From: Rhizobium phaseoli
GTDB taxonomy: Bacteria > Pseudomonadota > Alphaproteobacteria > Rhizobiales > Rhizobiaceae
DNA: 64,000 bases
Direction of reading: 5' to 3'
Assembly (NCBI RefSeq): GCF_010668805.1
Contig: NZ_WUFT01000014.1
Location: forward strand, 118,143-182,142
The notes under the pieces were generated by a model. The model saw nothing but the letters and a program-made list of their open reading frames with translations, ran no database searches and was not told the DNA's origin. This document shows positions 36,556 to 45,393 of this stretch, one piece after another. The position numbers were made by a program, and so were the translations under genes. The first letter of the stretch is position 1; every line of letters starts with the position of its first letter.

Positions 36556-37386
36556 TTAACCCTTGACCGCGCCGGCCGTCAGGCCCTGGACGAGATAACG
36601 CTGGATGAGCAGGAAGAAGAGACCGGCCGGAATAAGCGCCATGACGCCCGCCGCCATCATCTGTCCGAAATCCACCGAGAATTTCGAAACGAAGGTGAGA
36701 AGCCCGACCGGGAAGGTCGCCGCGTCATTGCCGTTGATCAGCATCAGCGCAAAGAGCAACTCGCTCCAGGCGGCGGTGAAGACGAAGCCGAGTGTCGCAG
36801 CGATCCCCGGCAGCGTCAGCGGCAGGATGATCTGGCGAAACGCCGTGAACTGCGTCGCCCCGTCGATCATCGCCGCCTCTTCCAAATCCTTGGGGATGCC
36901 GTCGAAGAAGGACTGCATCAGGAAGGTGGCGAAAGGCACGTTAAAGGCGGTGTAGACGATGACGAGCCCGGTCAGGCTGTTGGTCAGATGCAGCGGCGAC
37001 AGGATCTTGAAGATCGGCGCCACCAGCATGACCAGCGGGAACATCTGAGTTAGCAGCATCAGCGCGACGATCCAGTATTTCGCCCGGAAATTGAAGCGCG
37101 ACAGCGCATAGCCGGAGAGCGAGGCGCAGATCGTCACCGTCACCGCCGTCGAAGTCGAGACGATCAGGCTGTTCTTGAAGAAGGTCGGAAAGGCGCTGTG
37201 CTGCAGCACGAAGGCATAGTGCTCCCATGTCGTGCGCGACGGCCACATGCGCACGCCTTCGCTATAGAGCAGGTCGTTCGGCGTCACCGAGACCTTGAGC
37301 AGCCAGAACAGCGGGAAGAGTGCGAAGGCGATATAGCAGAGGATCGCCAGACGGTGCGCGACGGTGGGAATGACGGATCGTCTCAT
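36556..37386 (-). CDS. CUT1 sugar ABC transporter permease (MalG type)
   Basis: A 276-residue permease with six helices. EAA loop: LEEAAMIDGATQFTAFRQIILPLTLPG. N-terminal region and spacing match MalG/UgpE-type subunits. Tight spacing (four bases) on both sides shows co-transcription. Confidence 0.92.
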   Translation of the reverse strand: MRRSVIPTVAHRLAILCYIAFALFPLFWLLKVSVTPNDLLYSEGVRMWPSRTTWEHYAFVLQHSAFPTFFKNSLIVSTSTAVTVTICASLSGYALSRFNFRAKYWIVALMLLTQMFPLVMLVAPIFKILSPLHLTNSLTGLVIVYTAFNVPFATFLMQSFFDGIPKDLEEAAMIDGATQFTAFRQIILPLTLPGIAATLGFVFTAAWSELLFALMLINGNDAATFPVGLLTFVSKFSVDFGQMMAAGVMALIPAGLFFLLIQRYLVQGLTAGAVKG

Positions 37387-37390
37387 CGGC

Positions 37391-38326
37391 TCAATCCTTG
37401 TTCAGCAGCGTCTGCCGCAGCAGGATGATCAGCATCGAATAGGCAAGCAGCAGCCCGAGCAGCACCAGGGCGATCGCCGAGGCATAACCGAAATCGAGCC
37501 GCTTGAACGCCGTGGTGAAGATATAGCTCGCGACGATCTGCGTGCGATCGGCCGGCCCGCCATTGGTCATGACCACGATGAGATCGGCGAAATTCGAAAT
37601 CCAGACGGTGCGCAACAGCACGGTGATGGCGATCGTCGGCGCCAGAAACGGCAGGGTGATCGAGCGGAAGCGCTGGAACCAGCCGGCGCCGTCGATCGAC
37701 GCCGCCTCGTAGAGGTCGCGCGGGATCGCCTGCAGGGCGGCCAGCAGCGTGATGGCGAAGAAGGGAATGCCCCACCAGACATTGGCGACGATCGGCCCCC
37801 ACATCGCATAATTCGGATCGGAAAGGATATTGCCCGGCTCATGCATCAGCCCGAGGCCAAAGAGCCAGTGCGGGATCGGCCCGATCACCGGATTGAACAA
37901 CCAGGCCCAGTTGAGGCCGGCGAGAAAGGACGGCACCGCCCAGGGCAGGAAGACCAGCGCCTGGGCGATCGCCCGGCCCGGGAACGGCTTGTCGAGCAAC
38001 AGCGCCAGGATGAGCCCGAAGCTAAACTGCAGCACGACGGAGGCGCCGGTCCACCAGAGCGTGTTCCTCAGTGCTCCGTAGAAGGCCGGATCGCCCGCAA
38101 GCTCGCGGAAATGATCAAGCCCGATGAAACCGCCGGAAAACGGATTGAGCAGCTGGATATCGCGGAAGGCGTAGGAAACGCCGACCGTCAGCGGCACCAG
38201 CATCACCGCGATGATCAGGATCAGCGACGGGGCGCTATAGAGATAAGGCTCCGAAGCATCGGCAAGACGACGCAGCCATGGCCTGCGGTCGCGACGCATG
38301 TCGAGCATATCGGCGGAAATGGTCAT
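37391..38326 (-). CDS. CUT1 sugar ABC transporter permease (MalF type)
   Basis: A 311-residue permease with six main helices; EAA loop LYEAASIDGAGWFQRFRSITLPFLAPT. It resembles UgpA/MalF-type proteins. A 209-base gap with a large palindromic repeat separates it from the binding-protein gene, which probably lets more binding protein than permease be made. Confidence 0.92.
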   Translation of the reverse strand: MTISADMLDMRRDRRPWLRRLADASEPYLYSAPSLILIIAVMLVPLTVGVSYAFRDIQLLNPFSGGFIGLDHFRELAGDPAFYGALRNTLWWTGASVVLQFSFGLILALLLDKPFPGRAIAQALVFLPWAVPSFLAGLNWAWLFNPVIGPIPHWLFGLGLMHEPGNILSDPNYAMWGPIVANVWWGIPFFAITLLAALQAIPRDLYEAASIDGAGWFQRFRSITLPFLAPTIAITVLLRTVWISNFADLIVVMTNGGPADRTQIVASYIFTTAFKRLDFGYASAIALVLLGLLLAYSMLIILLRQTLLNKD

Positions 38327-38390
38327 CAGATTGCAGGTTCCATTGTCTTACCCGGTTGGGAATTGGTGGCGTTTCTGAATGGAGAGACCG

Positions 38391-38513
38391 GAGCCCCCTC
38401 ATCCGACCCCTACGGGCCACCTTCTCCCCGCTGGGGAGAAGGGGAATGAGGCGCCGCCACGAGTCCCTTCTCCCCTCGGGGAGAGGTGCCCGTAGGGCGG
38501 ATGAGGGGGCTTC
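38391..38513. repeat. Large inverted repeat inside the ABC operon
   Basis: The left arm (CCCCCTCATCCGACCCCTAC onward) and right arm (ending GGCGGATGAGGGGGC) are imperfect inverted repeats of about 45-50 bases, each containing a smaller CTCCCC/GGGGAG hairpin. It lies between the binding-protein and permease genes. This type of repeat is scattered between rhizobial genes; here it could stabilise the upstream mRNA segment. Confidence 0.8.
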
Positions 38514-38535
38514 TGGCTCGAAGCCCCCGTCACCC

Positions 38536-39795
38536 CTATTTCTTCGTCAGAAACTTCTGCTGCGCCTTGGTCAGGTATTCCGCCCACTGGTTGGCCAGAT
38601 CCTTTGCCGAGATATCGCCCAGCATTGCCTGCTGCGAGGTCTTGATCGCCAGCGAATCCTTGAAGAAGGCGAACTCCTCGAGATAGGTCGGCATCACAGT
38701 CGGCACCGTGTTCGGGTCCGCCAGTTCCTCGAACCAGCCCTTGAACTGGTCACCGGCATAGAAGGGATCCTTCTCGGCCGCCGTATAGGCCGGCAGGGCG
38801 CCGATGCGCTTGTTCCACTCGATATTGCCTTCCGGCCCTTCGAGGGTGGCAATCAGCTTCCAGGAGAGATCCTTGTTGCCGCTGGTCGAGAACATCGACC
38901 AGCCGCCATAGCCGATCGTCGGGAAGGACTTGCCGTCCGGGCCCTTCGGCAGCGGCATGACGCCGAAATCTTCCTTTTTCATGCGTTCGGCAATGGCGAT
39001 CAGCGCATCCGGATCCTGGTCGAGGAAGGCGCAGGTGCCGGAATAGAAGCCGGCGACGACTTCGTTGAAGCCCCAGTTGACGCTGTCCTTCGGCGCATAA
39101 CCCTTCTTGTAGAGATCGACCATCCATTCGATGCCCTTGGCCCATCCCGGGCTGTTCATCGTCGAGGTGCCGTCGTCGTTGAAGTATTTGTTCGACCCGG
39201 CCATCGAGGCGGCAAAGATCATCCAGCCGTTGAGGCCGCCGGCACCACCGCGCATGCAGTAGCCGTATTTGCCGGACAGTTTGGAGATCTTTTCCGAAGC
39301 GGCGGTGAATTCCTCCAGTGTCTTCGGCGGCGCGGCGACACCGGCTTCCGAAAGCAGCTTCTTGTTGTAGAACATTGCCCGGAGATAGAAGCCGTAGGGC
39401 AGCATATAGGCGGTGTTCTTGACGTCGCGGCCGAGTTCGAGCGCGCGCGGCGTCAGCTCCTTGGTGTGTTCCCACTTTGCGAGATAGGGCTCGAGGCTTT
39501 CGAGCATGCCGTTATTGGCATAGAGCGACAGCCAGGTATCGGGCATCTCCATCACATCGGGCACGTCGCCGGCCGATACCATGGTCGCGAACTTCTGGAA
39601 CGCTTCGTTCCAGGGCAGCGAGATGATGTCGACCTTGGTGCCGGGATTGGCCGCCTCGAATTTGCCGACGATCGATTTCAGCGTTTCGGTGCGCTCCGGG
39701 CTGGTGATGACTTCGACAAGCTTCAGCGTCGTATCGGCAAAGGCCGTACCCGCCATCATCGAAGCAAAGAGCGTCGAGATTATTAGTTTTTTCAT
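38536..39795 (-). CDS. CUT1-type sugar ABC transporter substrate-binding protein
   Basis: A 419-residue periplasmic protein with a signal peptide (MKKLIISTLFASMMAGTAFA) and a type II (MalE-like) binding fold: EAANPGTKVDIISLPWNEAF and MPYGFYLRAMFYNKKL-like segments. It sets the specificity of the importer. Ligand unknown: typical CUT1 ligands are oligosaccharides, glycosides or polyols, but the PLP enzyme upstream suggests a compound with an amino or thioether part. Confidence 0.9.
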   Translation of the reverse strand: MKKLIISTLFASMMAGTAFADTTLKLVEVITSPERTETLKSIVGKFEAANPGTKVDIISLPWNEAFQKFATMVSAGDVPDVMEMPDTWLSLYANNGMLESLEPYLAKWEHTKELTPRALELGRDVKNTAYMLPYGFYLRAMFYNKKLLSEAGVAAPPKTLEEFTAASEKISKLSGKYGYCMRGGAGGLNGWMIFAASMAGSNKYFNDDGTSTMNSPGWAKGIEWMVDLYKKGYAPKDSVNWGFNEVVAGFYSGTCAFLDQDPDALIAIAERMKKEDFGVMPLPKGPDGKSFPTIGYGGWSMFSTSGNKDLSWKLIATLEGPEGNIEWNKRIGALPAYTAAEKDPFYAGDQFKGWFEELADPNTVPTVMPTYLEEFAFFKDSLAIKTSQQAMLGDISAKDLANQWAEYLTKAQQKFLTKK

Positions 39796-39825
39796 GCTCA
39801 GTTCCCCCTTTTAGGTTCTTGGGTT

Positions 39826-40998
39826 TCAGGATTGCAAGGCGGCGGCGAGCGCCCCCTCGATGTCCCTCCACAGCGCCTCGGTTCCTTCGAGGCCGACATG
39901 GAGGCGTACGGATCGCGCATGGATGCCAAAGGTTTGCGCGGAATTCGGCTGTGCCTTCTGCTGCAGCACCACCTCGCCCGGTACGATCAGGCTTTCATGA
40001 CCACCCCAGCTTACACCCAATTTGAAGAGCTTGAGGTGGTCGGCGAAGGCGCGGATATCGACGCCGTCGCGGAAGATGAAGGAAAACAGGCCGGAGGTGC
40101 CGTTGAGGCCGGCGGGTAGTCGGTTGGCGAGGCCCGGGTGGCAGACCGTCTCCACCACCTCGAGCTTCTGCAGGCGCCGGGCGATCTCGAGCGCCGATGC
40201 CTCATGCGCTCGCATGCGCAGCGGCAGCGTGCGTAGGCCGCGGATCAAGAGCCAGGCGTCGAACGGCGATAGCTTGCCGCCGAGATAGGGATAGGCCTCG
40301 GCTTTGATGCGGGCGATCATTTCCTTCGAGCCGGCGACGATGCCCGCCACCACATCGCTGTGGCCGCCGAGATATTTCGAGGCCGAATGGATGACGAGAT
40401 CGACGCCGAGCGTCAGCGGCCGCTGGAAGAACGGGCTCGCCCAGCTGTTATCGATCATCGAGACGACGCCGTGGCGCTTGGCAAGCGCTGCGAGCGCGCC
40501 GACATCGTGCGCCTCCATCACCCAGCTCGTCGGGCTTTCCAGATACAGGAGCTTGGCGCCGGGCAGCGCCCTGGCGACCGCCTCCTCGTCGCGCCCATCG
40601 ACATAGGTCACCTCGATCTTCATCCGCTTCAGGATGGTGCCGAACAGGCGGAAGGCATCGGGATAGACGTGTTTAACGGCAACGATGCGGTCGCCCGGCT
40701 CGACGAAGCTCAGCACGGATGAGGAGATCGCCGCCATGCCGCTCGCAAAGCCCAGCGCATCCTCGGCACCTTCGAGTTTTGCCAGCATCTCTTCGAAGGC
40801 GCGCACTGTCGGGTTCAGCCCGCGCGTATAGGTCGGCCGCACCTTCTCGCCGCGATAGACGGTGATCATCTCGTCGTAATCGGAAAAGGTGAAAAGCGAA
40901 GTCTGGAAGATCGGCGGCACGACGGCGTCTGCGAAGTTGCGGTCGTCGTGGGCGGTGATGATGGAGGCAAGATCGAACGGGTCTTCGCCGCTGCTCAT
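39826..40998 (-). CDS. Cys/Met metabolism PLP-dependent enzyme (cystathionine lyase/synthase-like)
   Basis: A 390-residue fold-type I enzyme. The PLP lysine is K208 in HSASKYLGGHSD; GFASGMAAISS and the C-terminal SWGGHESLI motif are conserved. Family reactions include beta- or gamma-elimination of cystathionine and replacement reactions. Its ATG overlaps the stop of the GntR gene and it sits 30 bases before the ABC binding-protein gene, so it is part of that operon rather than a housekeeping metC. The real substrate may be an imported thioether or amino compound. Confidence 0.88.
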   Translation of the reverse strand: MSSGEDPFDLASIITAHDDRNFADAVVPPIFQTSLFTFSDYDEMITVYRGEKVRPTYTRGLNPTVRAFEEMLAKLEGAEDALGFASGMAAISSSVLSFVEPGDRIVAVKHVYPDAFRLFGTILKRMKIEVTYVDGRDEEAVARALPGAKLLYLESPTSWVMEAHDVGALAALAKRHGVVSMIDNSWASPFFQRPLTLGVDLVIHSASKYLGGHSDVVAGIVAGSKEMIARIKAEAYPYLGGKLSPFDAWLLIRGLRTLPLRMRAHEASALEIARRLQKLEVVETVCHPGLANRLPAGLNGTSGLFSFIFRDGVDIRAFADHLKLFKLGVSWGGHESLIVPGEVVLQQKAQPNSAQTFGIHARSVRLHVGLEGTEALWRDIEGALAAALQS

Positions 40999-41717
40999 TT
41001 GGACATTTCCTTGATGTCTTCCTCGACGATGTCGAGGATCTTCAATGTTTCCGCGCGCGCCGCTTCGGCATCTCCGGCGGCGATCGCGTTGAAAAGGGTG
41101 CGGTGAAAGGGAAAGGACCGGCGGGCGAAATCCTGCCGGTCGAAGGGATGCTCCCAGAAGCGCTCGAAGGTCTCGCGCATCTGCTCGAGCAACTGGCGAA
41201 ACAGCGGATTGTGGGTGGCGTCGTAAACGGCGAGATGGAAGGCCAGATCCTCCGGCCCGGACGTGCCCTTCGCCAGGTGCACATGCTCCATCGCGTTCAG
41301 CTTTTCCTCGATGACGACGAGGTCATTCGCAGTGCGCCGCCGGGCGGCGACCATGCCCGCCTCGCATTCGATGCCGCGGCGAACCTCCAGCGTCTGCAGC
41401 AGCGCGTCGCGCAGATGCACCGCGTCAAACGACAGCGGCATATGGATCGTGGCCCTGGACACTGGCTTCAACAGATAGGTACCGCTGCCCTTGCGCGTCT
41501 CGATGACACCGAGCGCTTGAAAATGACGGATCGCCTCGCGAATGGTCGAACGCCCGACGGCAAGGGCTGCCATCAGCTCTCGCTCGGCCGGCAGCCGGTC
41601 TCCGGCCTGCAGCCTAGCATCCTCGACATAATCCGCCAGCGCATCAGTCACCTGGCGCGCGCGGTCCATGGCGGGAAGCGGCCGGATCACCGGCCTATCG
41701 CTAAGCTTTGCCTTCAT
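40995..41717 (-). CDS. GntR-family regulator, FadR/FCD subfamily
   Basis: A 240-residue regulator: N-terminal winged helix (~20-90) with DRLPAERELMAALAVGRSTIREAIRHFQALGVIE, and an all-helical FCD ligand domain (~105-230) with metal-binding positions such as DLAFHLAVYDATHN. It is the first gene of the leftward operon and overlaps the PLP enzyme gene by ATGA. It probably represses its own operon through the palindrome just upstream and is released by the imported compound. Confidence 0.9.
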   Translation of the reverse strand: MKAKLSDRPVIRPLPAMDRARQVTDALADYVEDARLQAGDRLPAERELMAALAVGRSTIREAIRHFQALGVIETRKGSGTYLLKPVSRATIHMPLSFDAVHLRDALLQTLEVRRGIECEAGMVAARRRTANDLVVIEEKLNAMEHVHLAKGTSGPEDLAFHLAVYDATHNPLFRQLLEQMRETFERFWEHPFDRQDFARRSFPFHRTLFNAIAAGDAEAARAETLKILDIVEEDIKEMSK

Positions 41718-41742
41718 GGTTCCCCATTTTTCTTGTCAGGCA

Positions 41743-41766
41743 GTCAGACTTCCAAATTGGTCTGAC
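41743..41766. promoter_or_regulatory. Candidate GntR operator
   Basis: GTCAGAC (41743-41749) and GTCTGAC (41760-41766) form a perfect inverted repeat around TTCCAAATTG; the right half extends to TTGGTCTGACA. FCD-type GntR proteins commonly bind TGGTN-type palindromes. It lies 26-49 bases upstream of the GntR start codon. Confidence 0.6.
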
Positions 41767-42014
41767 ATCTTAGCATTTCTCAAACCGAGGGAGGCGTCAA
41801 GAGGTGTTTGTTCGCAAGTTGGGCCGCCGCTCCACAAATCCCTTTGCACCTCCGAAATGGTCTCAAAGTACATGATCCGATGTCCCTTATCGGTCGTGAA
41901 AATCCCAGCACGCGATATGGTGGTCTACCAGAGCTGCGGATGCAGGCGGACCAGCGCCAGTAGATGCCGCTCATCCCTGAAGTCACCCGGTGGCGCTTAC
42001 CGCAGACACGCAGT
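41767..42014. other. Intergenic, no gene seen
   Basis: Between the GntR operator and the next stress-type promoter I find no supported gene; short frames have no likeness or ribosome site. Confidence 0.4.
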
Positions 42015-42039
42015 GGAACCGGCTCTCTTTTCAGGTGTT
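42015..42039 (+). promoter_or_regulatory. GGAAC-N18-TT promoter (EcfG/RpoE2-like)
   Basis: GGAAC at 42015-42019, then 18 bases, then TT at 42038-42039 (context TGTT). It matches the general stress sigma pattern and sits 27 bases before the ATG at 42066. Confidence 0.6.
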
Positions 42040-42065
42040 CCTTTCGATCAGCAGGGATCTTTCAA

Positions 42066-42344
42066 ATGACCTACGTCGCATCGCCAAGCTACGACCGTCA
42101 CGACGCCAACCGCACTTCGAACCTCCGTCAATGTCTTGAGACCGCCAGACGCCACCTCGACGAGACCTCGCACAGCTCGGAAACCGAGAAAATCGAAACG
42201 CTCGTGGCTTCCGCCATCGAGGCGGGTTGGGAAGAGGATGAAGTGCGCGAGGCCCTAAGCGCCGGCGACGAGCAAGGAAACAAAATGCCGGAGCACAAAT
42301 CACCCGTCCCAACGATCGGCGTGGTCCCTTCGTCATCTTTCTGA
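42066..42344 (+). CDS. Small hypothetical protein with stress-type promoter
   Basis: A 92-residue, charged, helical protein with no recognised family; a central segment ETEKIETLVASAIEAGWEE looks like an amphipathic helix. No signal or membrane segment. AGCAGGG precedes the ATG. A GGAAC-N18-TT promoter lies just upstream and a perfect 10-pair hairpin lies downstream, which together support a real, singly transcribed gene. Base composition is less GC-rich than the neighbours. Confidence 0.55.
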   Translation: MTYVASPSYDRHDANRTSNLRQCLETARRHLDETSHSSETEKIETLVASAIEAGWEEDEVREALSAGDEQGNKMPEHKSPVPTIGVVPSSSF

Positions 42345-42856
42345 TAAGTGGCGAACGCTCCCTAGCGCGGTCAGGGCAAGCGGCGCGATTTCCATGTGTC
42401 TCGCCTGTCACCTGAGCGGATAGTTGGCCAATCGCCACCACTCGGACACCGAGTGGTGTTCCGTCAGGCGTGCTAAAGAAGCTCGACGTCCGGCAGGACA
42501 ACAGCTCGCAGAGGCGGCCCGCGCGGCGTCGGATTTTCCTGGTCTGACGGCTGGGAACGAGTCCACCTGAAGTCGTTCCGAGATATGCCACCTTTAGCCG
42601 TCGCTCGACGATTTGAAGAAGTGCCCGACGGCTTGAACAAGCGGTCTCGCTGACCTTAGTCGCCTGGTCAGCTAACGTGGACTGCGATGGTTGCGTATTA
42701 AGCTGGGCGATCGGATCGATAGCATCACTCGTGGCGAAGGATGCGTTAGAAGGGAAATCATCGGTTGCCGTCTCACGGTCGTTGCCAAGGCCGTCTTCTC
42801 CCGAAGGAGACGACAAGGCTAGCGACATCCAGCAGCGTCACTTTTCAACCACAGTT
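42345..42856. other. 512-base gap with a hairpin, no gene called
   Basis: A perfect inverted repeat CACCACTCGG-ACA-CCGAGTGGTG is at 42436-42458; it may end the transcript of the preceding small gene, although only two T residues follow. A long minus-strand open frame (42031-42828) crosses the region, but it is antisense to the small gene and has arginine/proline-rich, shadow-like composition, so I do not call it. Confidence 0.5.
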
Positions 42857-43672
42857 CTACCCACGCACCTGCCCCAGATCAATCAGCGCCTTGATCGGCA
42901 AATGATCCGAGGCAATACGCGCCAGCGGCGTATCATGCGCCTCCACCTCCGAGATGATGCCCTTGCGGTTGGCGATGATGCGGTCGAGGGCGAGGAGCGG
43001 CAGGCCGGCGGGGAAGCTGGGGACGGCGGGGGGCAGCGGACCGAAGGCGGATTGGAAGGTGTTGAGCGACGAGCGGTCGCCGAGCCGCCATTCGTTGAGG
43101 TCGCCGAGCAGGATGGTCGGCATCTCCCGTCTGTCATTGATGAGGTCGACCAGCATGCGGGCCTGCTGGGCTCTGTTATGGCGCAACAGGCCGAAATGCG
43201 CGGCGATGATGCGCAGCACCCCGCCCTGCTCCAGCTCGATCTCGGCCACCAGCGCGCCGCGCGGCTCCAGCCCCGGCAGCTTGACCTGGTGCACGTCGTG
43301 CACCAGCCCCTTCTTGAAGAGCACGACATTGCCGTGCCAGCCATGCGCCTTGGCCATGCCGGCGACCGGTACCGGGATCAGTCCCGTCTCGCGCTCCAGC
43401 CGGCCGAGGTCGAGAATGCCGGTGCGTTCGCCGAAACGCGTATCGGCCTCCTGCAGCGCGATGACGTCGGCGCCGATTTCGTGGATCACCCGGCTGGTGC
43501 GCTCCGGATCGAAGCGGCGGTCGGTGCCGACGCACTTGTGCACGTTGTAGGAAGCGATCAGCGTCCCGGCGCTGCGCGGCCTGGTATCCGTATAGGCCGG
43601 GTCGAGCCGCTTTTTCCTGCTCCTGATCGAGGCGAGAATGGTGGCGGGAAAATTGACTTTTCTGGCGTGCAT
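42857..43672 (-). CDS. Endonuclease/exonuclease/phosphatase-family protein
   Basis: A 271-residue EEP-fold hydrolase. Motifs: IASYNVHKCVG, VIALQEADTRFGER (metal-binding glutamate), LLGDLNEW (catalytic Asp-Asn) and the closing ASDHLPIKALIDL (Asp-His pair). Members are DNases, phosphodiesterases or sphingomyelinase-like enzymes. It is transcribed after the cardiolipin synthase gene, 94 bases downstream, an association common in rhizobia, so a lipid or phosphodiester substrate is possible. The N-terminal ~35 residues are basic and not part of the domain. Confidence 0.85.
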   Translation of the reverse strand: MHARKVNFPATILASIRSRKKRLDPAYTDTRPRSAGTLIASYNVHKCVGTDRRFDPERTSRVIHEIGADVIALQEADTRFGERTGILDLGRLERETGLIPVPVAGMAKAHGWHGNVVLFKKGLVHDVHQVKLPGLEPRGALVAEIELEQGGVLRIIAAHFGLLRHNRAQQARMLVDLINDRREMPTILLGDLNEWRLGDRSSLNTFQSAFGPLPPAVPSFPAGLPLLALDRIIANRKGIISEVEAHDTPLARIASDHLPIKALIDLGQVRG

Positions 43673-43766
43673 CGGAAGGCGCGATCGTTCCGTTGATCAA
43701 GAAGGCTTCTCTCGGCAGTATAGGAGGGCAAGCGGAACTTGCCACGTCAAACCCCAAAATAATCCT

Positions 43767-45230
43767 TCAGAGATAGGGTGAACCCAGCCACAGCACCTTC
43801 TCGAGCAGCCGCACCGGGAAGGGCCGCGCGCGCAAACCGTCGAGCGTCACCGGCGTTGCCGATTTCAGGGTTTCCTCGATATGCTCGTCGATCTCGCCGG
43901 CAAAACCCTCGTTCAACACTTCAAGATCGACCTCGAAATTCAGCCTGAGCGAGCGCGGGTCGAGATTGGAAGAGCCGACATAGGCCCAGGTGCCGTCGAT
44001 CGTCAGCAGCTTCGAATGGCTGAAGCTGCCGGTCGAGCGCCAGATGCGGCAGTAACCCTTGAGGATCTGGTCGAATTGCGCCGTCATCGCCCGGTCGACC
44101 AGCACCAGGTTGTTGACTGCGGGCACGACGATATCGACTTCGACGCCGCGTCGCGCCGCCGTCACCAGGGCGCTGATCAATTCGCGGTCCGGCAGGAAAT
44201 AGGGCGACATGATGCGGATCGATTGGCGCGCCACGGAAAAGGCGCCCATCAGCATCTTGTGGTTGGTCTCGACGCTGCGGTCCGGCCCGGAGGCGACGAC
44301 GCGCATCAGGATGGGATCGCCGGGGCTGCGCTGCGGCGGTTCGATGCGCCAGGCCTCGCCGTTCAACAGCTCCTGCGTGGAGAAGCGCCAATCCTCGGCG
44401 GCAAGGTCGAAGAGGTCGGCGACAACAGGGCCGGTGACGCTGAAATGCGTGTCGTGAGCAAAGCTCTCGCCCGTTGCCTCCTCGCTGAAACCCGCGCGGA
44501 TGTTCATGCCGCCGGTCAGCGCGATCTTCCCGTCGACGATCAGGATCTTGCGGTGGGTGCGCAAATTGGCATAGGGCAGCCGCAAGCCCATGATGACGTT
44601 GCCGTTGAAGACGGCGACGGTGACGCCGCCGTCCCGGAGATGGCCGAGAATGCTCGGCACCGAATAGCGCGCGCCGACCGCGTCGATCAGCACCCGGACC
44701 GCCACGCCGCGTTTGGCCGCCGCAATCAGCGCATCGGCGATGCGAAGGCCGATCGCGTCGCGATCGAAAATATAGGTTTCGAGCAGGATGCTGCGCGCCG
44801 CCTCGTCGATGCTCGATTTCATCGCCGCATAGGCCTCGTCGCCGGTCTCCAGCACGTCGATCGAATTGCCTGAGGTCAGCGGATTGCGCGTTACCCGGTC
44901 GCCGAGCGTCTGGAGCGCGGAAAAGCGGCGGCCAAACTGGCTGATCACCGTCTCGGCCTCGGCGTCGAACGTTTCCAGCTCGTCGATTTCGGCCGCCGGC
45001 AGCAGCGCGTCGCGGCGGATGCTCAGCGATTTGCGGCGGATGCGGTTGATGCCGGCAATCGCATAGAGCACCGCACCGATGATCGGCGACAGGATGATGA
45101 CGCCGACCCAGCCGATCGCCGCGCGCACCTCCTCCTTGGTCATGGCGGCATGGATCGCCGCCGCGGCCCCCATGGCGATCGAAACGACAAAGAGGATATG
45201 CGGCCAGTAGGTCGACAGGAGATAGAACAT
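43767..45230 (-). CDS. cls: Cardiolipin synthase (phospholipase D family)
   Basis: A 487-residue membrane enzyme with two N-terminal helices (YLLSTYWPHILFVVSIAMG and AIGWVGVIILSPIIGAVLYA) and two HKD motifs: HRKILIVDGK (H226, K228, D233) and HSKLLTIDGTWAYVGSSN (H405, K407, D412). It joins two phosphatidylglycerols into cardiolipin. The start at 45230 (MFYLLS) is chosen so that the first helix is near the N-terminus; an in-frame TTG at 45266 would add 12 residues. Confidence 0.92.
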   Translation of the reverse strand: MFYLLSTYWPHILFVVSIAMGAAAAIHAAMTKEEVRAAIGWVGVIILSPIIGAVLYAIAGINRIRRKSLSIRRDALLPAAEIDELETFDAEAETVISQFGRRFSALQTLGDRVTRNPLTSGNSIDVLETGDEAYAAMKSSIDEAARSILLETYIFDRDAIGLRIADALIAAAKRGVAVRVLIDAVGARYSVPSILGHLRDGGVTVAVFNGNVIMGLRLPYANLRTHRKILIVDGKIALTGGMNIRAGFSEEATGESFAHDTHFSVTGPVVADLFDLAAEDWRFSTQELLNGEAWRIEPPQRSPGDPILMRVVASGPDRSVETNHKMLMGAFSVARQSIRIMSPYFLPDRELISALVTAARRGVEVDIVVPAVNNLVLVDRAMTAQFDQILKGYCRIWRSTGSFSHSKLLTIDGTWAYVGSSNLDPRSLRLNFEVDLEVLNEGFAGEIDEHIEETLKSATPVTLDGLRARPFPVRLLEKVLWLGSPYL

Positions 45231-45341
45231 CGCTGGCCAATATAGCCGCGAAACGGCAGCGTTCAATCGCGCCGACCCTCTCTCATGACGCGAAATTTTT
45301 CGCCGTGATCATTTTGCCCCCCAGAGACCGACGCGAAGGCA

Positions 45342-45366
45342 GGAACAATCCCGGTACGGATCGATT
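45342..45366 (+). promoter_or_regulatory. GGAAC-N18-TT promoter upstream of udgX
   Basis: GGAAC at 45342-45346 and GATT ending at 45366, with 18 bases between GGAAC and TT. Transcription would start near 45372, which favours the ATG at 45394 over that at 45379. Confidence 0.6.
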
Positions 45367-45393
45367 GATCCCGAAGAAATGAGGACTGCCGTC

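Noticed and set aside
42031..42828. Minus-strand open frame across the 42.3-42.8 kb gap
   Set aside because: Antisense to the small stress-promoter gene, no ribosome site of note, low-complexity basic C-terminal half; no likeness to any protein I know.
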